Source: Nocardia vaccinii NBRC 15922 (GTDB lineage: Bacteria; Actinomycetota; Actinomycetes; Mycobacteriales; Mycobacteriaceae). From it: a stretch of 64,000 bases of DNA. The notes below the pieces were generated by a model. The model ran no database searches. It worked only from the letters and a program-made list of their open reading frames with translations, and had not been told where the DNA came from. The stretch spans positions 186,001-250,000 of the forward strand of contig NZ_BDCC01000019.1 of assembly GCF_001613305.1 (NCBI RefSeq), read 5' to 3'. Each line of letters begins with the position of its first letter. Within the stretch, counting starts at the first letter, position 1. A program made the translations under genes and the position numbers. Shown here one piece after another: positions 58,983-64,000 of the stretch.

Positions 58983-59206
58983 GGGGTCACCTCGGCGTTT
59001 CGTCGTTGCTGGGCTTGCCAGGCGTAGACGTTGTGAATCGAGCGGTCGCGCTCGGCGATTTCATCGGCGGTCATCCGCTGGCCGTCCGGGTCGTGCTGGA
59101 GCATCGGCCCGAATGCCTCGATGCAGCCGTCGCACACATCGCCGACCAGCGCCACGGGCGTACGGCAGCCGGGGAGCACACATGAGGTGAGCAAGGTGTC
59201 GGTCAC
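58979..59206 (-). CDS. Small Cys-rich early protein
   Basis: 75 residues. SCVLPGCRTPVALVGDVCDGC could form a zinc knuckle; the rest is helical. GTG start, overlapping neighbours. Confidence 0.62.
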   Translation of the reverse strand: MTDTLLTSCVLPGCRTPVALVGDVCDGCIEAFGPMLQHDPDGQRMTADEIAERDRSIHNVYAWQAQQRRNAEVTP

Positions 59207-59769
59207 TTCGCATCACCGTTCCGAGCGGCGTTGCGCTGTCGCTCCATGACCAGCTCGTTGAGCAGTCGCCCGGCCCATGATCGGGCGCTGCTCATCGGCA
59301 TGCGGGTGATGCGTTCGGCCCACCGTTGCAGGTCTTCGTCGGTGGGCCGATCGTCGGCGAGCTTTTCGCGGGCCGCGCGGATCACGATCTCGATGGCGGC
59401 GCGGCCTGCGGCCTCGAGCGGCTGGTCGCTATGTACGAGCGCGGGATGGCCGTCGACGGTGACCACCTCGGCGTGCTGCTCATACGGATCACTGGGCGAC
59501 GCAGCAAGATCAGAGCCGTCGTTGCGACCGGCCAGCGTGGCCGTGGACGGGCCAGCGGCTCGCAGCGCGGCTACATGCTCGCGGACGGCGTCGAAAGCAT
59601 CCAGCAGCGCGAGCACGGAAGCGGGGGAGCCGTAGTCGCCGGCGAATCGTGTCCATGCGGGGCCGAAGTTGACGCCGCGCAGAATTTCCTCGTGCGCGGC
59701 CTGCGCGACGCTGCGCCATTCGGCGATCTGCTGCTCGACCTGGCTGGCGACAACCGTGATCTCAGACAT
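59203..59769 (-). CDS. Hypothetical early protein
   Basis: 188 residues. Mostly helical (VASQVEQQIAEWRSVAQAAH; VLALLDAFDAVREHVAALRA), with a C-terminal RLLNELVMERQRN helix. ATG 59769 overlaps the previous stop by 8 bp. Not recognised. Confidence 0.62.
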   Translation of the reverse strand: MSEITVVASQVEQQIAEWRSVAQAAHEEILRGVNFGPAWTRFAGDYGSPASVLALLDAFDAVREHVAALRAAGPSTATLAGRNDGSDLAASPSDPYEQHAEVVTVDGHPALVHSDQPLEAAGRAAIEIVIRAAREKLADDRPTDEDLQRWAERITRMPMSSARSWAGRLLNELVMERQRNAARNGDAK

Positions 59770-59989
59770 CGCCACGCCCCAGTTCGCTGTTGGGGCACAG
59801 TTCGCGCCACACGCGGTTGCCGAAGCGGTTGCGTGCGCTGAAACGCGGTCGGGGCAGGCTGTTCTCGGCGCAGTAGGCGGTCAAGGCGTCCGCGGCGGCG
59901 TTCCAGACGCGGGCGTACTCCTCGCGTTCGGTGGGGAACTTCCGGAACGCGACGTTGAGGAACTCTTCGGTGGTCAGCTGTCGCGGCAT
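59762..59989 (-). CDS. Small helical early protein
   Basis: 75 residues starting MPRQLTTEEFLNVAFRK, a compact helical protein (VWNAAADALTAYCAE) with a basic tail. One base separates it from the preceding 39-residue gene. Confidence 0.6.
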   Translation of the reverse strand: MPRQLTTEEFLNVAFRKFPTEREEYARVWNAAADALTAYCAENSLPRPRFSARNRFGNRVWRELCPNSELGRGDV

Positions 59990-59990
59990 C

Positions 59991-60110
59991 TCACGCCCCC
60001 CAGTGCTGGACGGACAGCACGCGCAGCGGGATCTCGACGGCGTGCGGCACGACGCCGGGCGTCTCGTGCAGCAGGTGCAGGTAGGCGAGGATGGCGAGCA
60101 GGTCACGCAT
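59991..60110 (-). CDS. 39-residue amphipathic peptide
   Basis: AAGGAG eleven bases before ATG 60110. One helix (RDLLAILAYLHLLHE) and a hydrophobic second half (VEIPLRVLSVQHW). Good ribosome site and phasing with neighbours support translation. Confidence 0.52.
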   Translation of the reverse strand: MRDLLAILAYLHLLHETPGVVPHAVEIPLRVLSVQHWGA

Positions 60111-60143
60111 TGCGGTGGTTCTCCTTGCGAGTTCGGTTGGGGC

Positions 60144-60647
60144 TCAGACGGACTGGACGATGGATTTGCCGGTGAGGCGTGCGACGCAGGGCATCTTCTG
60201 CGCCGTGCCGCGTGCGGTGATGCAGGCGTCGTTCGGTGCGGCGTGGCAGCGCGGGCATTCGCGGTCGATCGCGCCGTTCACGTCGTACGCAGCCCAGACG
60301 GGATCACCGGCGACGCGGAACGGTGCACCGGGCAGCGCTGCGGCGGTGACGACTTCGGCGTGCACCTGCGCGGCCTTCTCGCTCTCGGCGCGCTGGCGCC
60401 GGACTTCGCGGGCGTGGTGCAGCAGGTCGCCGATGCCGATGGTGCGGCCGTCCGTGCAGCCCTCGTAGTAGCGGTTCACGGCCTCGAGCAGGTCGGGGGT
60501 CTCCAGCTTCCAGCGTTCGATGGATTCGGCCCAGGCGGCGAGGCGGGCGGTGTCGGGATCGCCGAGCTTGTCGTCGTAGATGCGTGCTCGGGACCAGGCC
60601 GCGGCCGCGGCGCGCATCGCGCTGTCGCTGGCGGCGATGTCATTCAC
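60144..60647 (-). CDS. Zinc-finger phage protein (replication accessory)
   Basis: 167 residues. Helical first 100 residues (RYYEGCTDGRTIGIGDLLHH), then a ribbon CPRCHAAPNDACITARGTAQKMPC typical of the actinophage CPxCxA-P--C finger. Overlaps the initiator-like gene; likely its DNA-binding partner. Confidence 0.72.
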   Translation of the reverse strand: MNDIAASDSAMRAAAAAWSRARIYDDKLGDPDTARLAAWAESIERWKLETPDLLEAVNRYYEGCTDGRTIGIGDLLHHAREVRRQRAESEKAAQVHAEVVTAAALPGAPFRVAGDPVWAAYDVNGAIDRECPRCHAAPNDACITARGTAQKMPCVARLTGKSIVQSV

Positions 60648-61572
60648 GGGTGACTCCTTGGGCGATCATCTGCTCGGCCAGCTCCATCGCGCTGACGGCG
60701 CGCGTGGTGGGCTTCCCGTGCCCGTTCTGGGCGGTCTTCGGCGCGGCTTTGTTGACGAAGCTGGGGATCTGGGATGTGGCTGTGATGGGCGAGTTGTGCC
60801 AGGCGACGAGGCCGCGGGCGATCTGCTCGACACCGACTCCGCTGGCGAGGCAGTCGTCGACGCGCTGCGCGATATCGGTGAGCACGTTGCCCGGGACGCG
60901 GGCGCCGATGGACTGCTCGTACTGGCGGGCGATGGAGTGCGCTTCGGGACTGTGCGAGGTGGCGTTGAGGCGTTCGGCGACTTCGCGTCCTCCGCGTGGC
61001 GGCCGCAGTGGCACGAGGGTGCCGCCGGCGGTTGCCGTCTGCCCCTCGTCGCCGCGCGAGTGCGCGCGGTCGTTAGCTACGTCGAGAACGGGACCACTAG
61101 TAGGCGCGTCAGCGCCTATATATGGGTCGGGTCGGGTCGGGTAGAGCGGACGGTCGTCGGACACGTCCGGACGCGTCTGCGCGCCGTCCGGCTGGACGTC
61201 CGGCCGGACGTTTTCGCGTTTCTGCTGTTCGCGGGCCTTCTTGGCCCTCGCTTCGCGCTTGCGTTCGGCGTCGTCTCGGCGTCGCGTCGTCACGTCGGCG
61301 CGCGACGGCTGATACTCTGACCAATCGTTGAAAAAGTATCGGCGCGCGTTCGGCGACGCGTCGTCGCACGACCAGAGCCCTACTTCGACCAGCTTTGCCG
61401 CCTGTTTGCGGGTGCCTCCGATGGCTCGGATTTGCCGGTCGGTGATCACTCCGTCGGTGAGGTGACGCGCGCAGTACGCGCCCGCAAGGGTCCACAATCC
61501 GATCGCGGCGACGCCAGCGTCGAGCACCTTCGGATGGTCATAGAACGAGTCGTCCACGCGGAACCATGTCAT
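60640..61572 (-). CDS. Replication-initiator-like protein
   Basis: 310 residues. N-terminal winged-helix pattern of phage initiators: WFRVDDSFYDHPKVLDAG, ALGLWTLAG-like GLWTLAGAYC and FNDWSEYQPSR. Disordered charged middle (about 105-180) with RPDV repeats, then a C-terminal helical domain (VLTDIAQRVDDCLASGVGVE). Together with the adjacent zinc-finger and clamp genes it points to the phage replication module. Its coding sequence holds an iteron-like cluster (61101-61210). Confidence 0.75.
   Translation of the reverse strand: MTWFRVDDSFYDHPKVLDAGVAAIGLWTLAGAYCARHLTDGVITDRQIRAIGGTRKQAAKLVEVGLWSCDDASPNARRYFFNDWSEYQPSRADVTTRRRDDAERKREARAKKAREQQKRENVRPDVQPDGAQTRPDVSDDRPLYPTRPDPYIGADAPTSGPVLDVANDRAHSRGDEGQTATAGGTLVPLRPPRGGREVAERLNATSHSPEAHSIARQYEQSIGARVPGNVLTDIAQRVDDCLASGVGVEQIARGLVAWHNSPITATSQIPSFVNKAAPKTAQNGHGKPTTRAVSAMELAEQMIAQGVTRE
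61101..61210. repeat. Iteron-like cluster inside the initiator gene (origin candidate)
   Basis: TAGGCGC-GTCA-GCGCCTA dyad at 61101-61118, an A/T run (TATATAT), three GGGTC copies, then CGTCCGG or its complement at 61164, 61167, 61185, 61197 and 61204, followed by TTTT. Phage origins often sit within the initiator gene. The repeats also encode a RPD-rich linker, so coding constraint is the alternative. Confidence 0.4.
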
Positions 61573-61683
61573 TCGGGCGGTTCACCTCCTTTCGATATCG
61601 GCGCGGTAGTACGAATGCGATGTGATGCCCGGCGCCCACGGTGGGGCTGCCGGGCATCGCGATCTACGGGGCGTGAGATGGGT

Positions 61684-61941
61684 TCACTGATGCCTCCCGC
61701 ACTGCGTCCCCGCGTGCCGCTCCTCGAGCGCCCCTGCGATCTCGCGCAGCACCTTCGCCGCGTGCGCCCAGCAGGGCGCGCCGGGCGTCACCTCCACTTC
61801 GGCGCGTACGGCGGCCGGATTGTCGGGGTCGAGCGCGACGACGACGGAGACGTGCCCGTAGGTGCTCAGGTCCGCCGCGGCGGCGCGCATACGACGCGCC
61901 TCCGGGGCGGTTGCGGCGACGCGAATGTCCATGCGGTCCAT
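61684..61941 (-). CDS. Small alpha/beta early protein
   Basis: 85 residues: DIRVAATAPEARRMRAAAAD, HVSVVVALDPDNPAAVRAEV, ending with a helix and two cysteines. TGATG overlap with the upstream gene. Function unknown. Confidence 0.62.
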   Translation of the reverse strand: MDRMDIRVAATAPEARRMRAAAADLSTYGHVSVVVALDPDNPAAVRAEVEVTPGAPCWAHAAKVLREIAGALEERHAGTQCGRHQ

Positions 61942-62282
61942 CACGATTCACCCGCCGGGAACATCGGGTAGTGCGCCGCCTCGAGCGCAGCCTTGTCGGC
62001 CGCCTCCTGTGCCTCGCGTTCGGCGCGTCGCGCTTCGGCTGGCGTGGTCTTCTCGGTGCAGTGCGGCCGGTGTTCGACGTGCCACTGGGCGGGGGTCTTG
62101 TCGTCGAGCATGAGCAGGATCAGCGGGCAGTTGTTCTCCGGCTCACCGTCGTCGTTCACGCACCGGCGTTCGGGGATCTCGCGGCCGAGGCACACGTTCC
62201 ACTGCCAGGTCTCCCAGGTGGTGGAGTTCGAGAACGGACGCCCGGCCTGGGCGCCCTTCTCGTACTCCTCGTACGTCTTCAC
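61941..62282 (-). CDS. Hypothetical early protein
   Basis: 113 residues, GTG 62282 (GTGA overlap with the clamp gene). WETWQWNVCLGREIPERRC, then RRAEREAQEAADKAALEAAH, a charged helix. The Trp/Cys block suggests a small folded domain. Not recognised. Confidence 0.6.
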   Translation of the reverse strand: MKTYEEYEKGAQAGRPFSNSTTWETWQWNVCLGREIPERRCVNDDGEPENNCPLILLMLDDKTPAQWHVEHRPHCTEKTTPAEARRAEREAQEAADKAALEAAHYPMFPAGES

Positions 62283-63010
62283 GACGCACCCGTTCCCGCC
62301 GCGGCGCTGACGATCTCGGGCAGGCGCGCGGTCCATCCGTCGGCCCATTCTCGCGACCGCACGAGGCTTTCGTCGGTGAGCCGGGTCGGCATCATCAGCC
62401 CGAGGAACGACTCGCCGCAGCGGATGAGGATGGACACCGACCGGTGCGTCGCCAGCGTCCGCGTCTCCAGGCTCAGCGGCTCCTTGTAGGTGCTGGCGGC
62501 GACCTTGAACCGGCCGAGGTGATCGCCGCTTACGGTCATGTTCTCGATGTCGTCGAGCAGCACCATTTCGCCGGAGTGGGCGCGCTGGATCAGGTCCGGG
62601 ACAGAGTCCAGGGCGCTTTCGGTGACGAGCCTGGGCATCCGGAACCGGCGGCCGTCGATCATGCCGGAGCAGTCGGTGATGGTGACATGCTCGGCGTCGA
62701 CGTCCAGGCGCAGCAGGTATTGCGGGCTGTCGTCGCCGGACTCCTTGCCGGACTTGAAGATCGCGAGGATCTTCGCGGTGTCATCGGGCAGCAGCTCGAC
62801 GATCTCGCCGGGTTCGCCGTCGTGCTCCCATGTGGACGCGATCGCGAGGCCGGCGGTGAACCGGTCGGTCGCGGTGACGGTGAGGTTCTCGGTGCCGATG
62901 GTGAACCGGATCCGCGTGAGCTCGGGGATTTCGGGGTCGGTGCAGGCATGCGGACGCACCGCGGTGAGCGCCTGGCGCAGGTCGGCGGTACCGACGATGA
63001 GAGTGGTCAT
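62279..63010 (-). CDS. DNA polymerase III sliding-clamp-like protein (short beta clamp)
   Basis: 243 residues. The N-terminal module is beta-clamp-like: TADLRQALTAVRPHACTD, RIRFTIGTENLTVTATDRFT with the 'LTVTATDR-T---A' signature. The rest repeats the pattern weakly. Host DnaN is about 390 residues with three domains, so this is a shortened phage clamp that may compete with or replace it as a processivity factor. ATG 63010. Confidence 0.75.
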   Translation of the reverse strand: MTTLIVGTADLRQALTAVRPHACTDPEIPELTRIRFTIGTENLTVTATDRFTAGLAIASTWEHDGEPGEIVELLPDDTAKILAIFKSGKESGDDSPQYLLRLDVDAEHVTITDCSGMIDGRRFRMPRLVTESALDSVPDLIQRAHSGEMVLLDDIENMTVSGDHLGRFKVAASTYKEPLSLETRTLATHRSVSILIRCGESFLGLMMPTRLTDESLVRSREWADGWTARLPEIVSAAAGTGAS

Positions 63011-63396
63011 ACTCGGCTCCCGATGGTGAGGTAGCGGACGTTGCGGAAGGGAACGAGGCTCAGCGAGCGCGCGAGCTTGCAGCCCTCGCACTGGCAGCAC
63101 ATGTCCGGGCGCAGATCGCCGTTGATGTAGACCTCGGTCGGGTGGTCGACGATCACCACCTCGAGCTGGTCGCGCAGATAGAACCGATCCATCCGGCTCT
63201 CGGCGAGCTGCTCGTTCTGCTCGGCCTCGCGGCAGTCGCAGGCGAGGTGATGATCGGTGCACCGGTCGTACCGAGGGTCGGCGGTGTCGCGCGGCGGCGA
63301 GCTGGTGACCGCGACCGGTTGGCTACGGAAGTAGACGACCGGGCCGACGAGATCGCGCGACGGGCGCGCGATATGTGGGGGCAGAGTGGTAGTCAC
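63007..63396 (-). CDS. Cys-rich early protein
   Basis: 129 residues, GTG 63396. Cysteines in RCTDHHLACDCREAEQ and MCCQCEGCKLARS suggest two metal sites around a central EVVIVDHPTEVYINGD strand pair. Overlaps the clamp start (ATGA). Confidence 0.65.
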   Translation of the reverse strand: MTTTLPPHIARPSRDLVGPVVYFRSQPVAVTSSPPRDTADPRYDRCTDHHLACDCREAEQNEQLAESRMDRFYLRDQLEVVIVDHPTEVYINGDLRPDMCCQCEGCKLARSLSLVPFRNVRYLTIGSRV

Positions 63397-63683
63397 GCTG
63401 TCTCGCTTCCAGAGAGGCGGTACACGATGTCGTTGACGCGGCCGTTCACGTAGACGGCCGCGTCTTCCTGCTCGTCGACGGTCAGGAAGTCATCCCGGGC
63501 CGGGCTCTGGTATGCGGCAATCACGTTCGCGAGCTTCTGCTGCTCGACGAGTTCGCGGAGCAGCGGCGCGATGCCGAGTAGAGCGAGAGCGGTTGCGGCG
63601 CTGGTGATCTCAATCGGGTTGTCCCACTGCGCAGGCAGCCCGAGCAATCGAGTGGCTTCGGCCAGCGGATCGGGGGCGGTCAT
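63393..63683 (-). CDS. Helical early protein
   Basis: 96 residues from ATG 63683. ATRLLGLPAQWDNPIEIT, ALALLGIAPLLRELVEQQ and ERAVYVNGRV-type C-terminus. Not recognised. Confidence 0.6.
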   Translation of the reverse strand: MTAPDPLAEATRLLGLPAQWDNPIEITSAATALALLGIAPLLRELVEQQKLANVIAAYQSPARDDFLTVDEQEDAAVYVNGRVNDIVYRLSGSETA

Positions 63684-64000
63684 CGGGTCGCCCCGCTCAC
63701 CGCGGCCTCGCCGTCGGCGATCAGCTTGTCGAGGTATTCGAGGGCTTGCGCGTTGTCGTCGTAGAAGAACTCCTCTTCGCCCTCGTCGCGGTCGAGCCCG
63801 AGTGCGCGGAGGGCGTAGTCGGCGACATGCTCGCCCGCACCGGATTCTGTTTCCACGTGGTCCACGTAGCCGTCGAGTCCGATGATCAGCTCCGCGCCGT
63901 CGAAGTACGCCGTCCATCCGGCGATGCAAGCTGTTGTGCCGCAGGAGTGGTCGCCCGCGCGGAACCAATTCTCTTGAGCATGCTCGGCCGGATGGGCCTT
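63680..64000 (-). CDS. Early protein truncated by the window edge
   Basis: The frame stays open to 64,000, giving the last 106 residues. It includes NWFRAGDHSCGTTACIAGWT, a 'CG-T-CIAGW' block seen in many actinobacterial phage and plasmid proteins, and an acidic C-terminus. The start codon lies outside. Function unknown. Confidence 0.65.
   Translation of the reverse strand, partial: KAHPAEHAQENWFRAGDHSCGTTACIAGWTAYFDGAELIIGLDGYVDHVETESGAGEHVADYALRALGLDRDEGEEEFFYDDNAQALEYLDKLIADGEAAVSGATR

Larger units (their letters stand above)
17665..64000. mobile_element. Integrated temperate siphophage (right end beyond window)
   Basis: Starts at a tRNA-derived attL and contains integrase, lysogeny-type regulator, complete head, tail, lysis and packaging modules and early genes. 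No second copy of the 37-nt att core was seen before 64,000, so attR lies outside. The tape measure gene and tail tube indicate a long non-contractile tail. All virion genes look intact, so the element may be inducible. Confidence 0.93.

Noticed and set aside
1..64000. Search for CRISPR arrays, rRNA genes or insertion sequences
   Set aside because: No regular spaced repeats, no rRNA-like tracts and no transposase with terminal inverted repeats were seen.

Overview
The window is high-GC actinobacterial DNA. Its left 17.6 kb is host chromosome, and the rest, from about 17,665 to beyond the right edge, is an integrated temperate phage. The host is probably a mycolic-acid-containing actinomycete (Nocardia/Rhodococcus-like). 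This is inferred from the PspA-PspAA-HtpX-PspAB operon, the MmcO-type copper oxidase and the phage-encoded mycolyl-esterase-type lysin B; no species-specific marker is visible.

Host part. 1-483: truncated secreted protein. 690-2447: SDR oxidoreductase divergent from a LysR regulator. 2444-4010: SAM methyltransferase and a NUDIX hydrolase. 4098-9630: a block bounded by two almost identical 214-bp direct repeats, each carrying the 3' end of pspAB. The block holds an ECF sigma factor with a SnoaL-like tail, a tiny sigma-region-2 relative, two SDR enzymes, a conserved hypothetical gene, a racemase remnant and an SRPBCC protein. 9442-11962: complete pspA-pspAA-htpX-pspAB envelope-stress operon. 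12427-12705: small SHOCT membrane protein. 12922-15015: copper-detoxification operon (membrane protein plus multicopper oxidase) behind a TACCC/GGGTA palindrome of the CsoR/RicR type. 15249-17416: three membrane or secreted proteins, two of which share a MAGRD motif.

Prophage. attL is the 3' half of a tRNA gene (probably tRNA-Asn) at 17,665-17,701; the complete tRNA should lie at attR outside the window. Next come a tyrosine integrase and a divergent DUF1152/GntR pair with palindromic operators. A rightward train of small membrane, zinc-binding and secreted proteins follows, unusual for a phage lysogeny module and reminiscent of integrative conjugative elements.

From 24,050 to the right edge nearly everything reads leftward. 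Read in transcription order from the right edge, the early genes (64.0-54.8 kb) encode zinc-ribbon proteins, a sliding-clamp-like protein, a replication-initiator-like protein, a PD-(D/E)XK nuclease and a HIT protein. Terminators lie around 54.6-54.8 kb. Then come HNH nuclease, small and large terminase, portal, MuF-like protein, scaffold, decoration protein, capsid, connectors, tail tube, tail-assembly chaperones joined by a -1 frameshift on GGGGGGT, a 1804-residue tape measure with two wall-cutting domains, minor tail proteins, endolysin, holin candidates, a papain-like protein, Gly-rich tail protein, HNH nuclease, lysin B and an Asp/Thr/Gly repeat protein. ATGA/GTGA start-stop overlaps are pervasive, so translation is coupled across the late and early operons.
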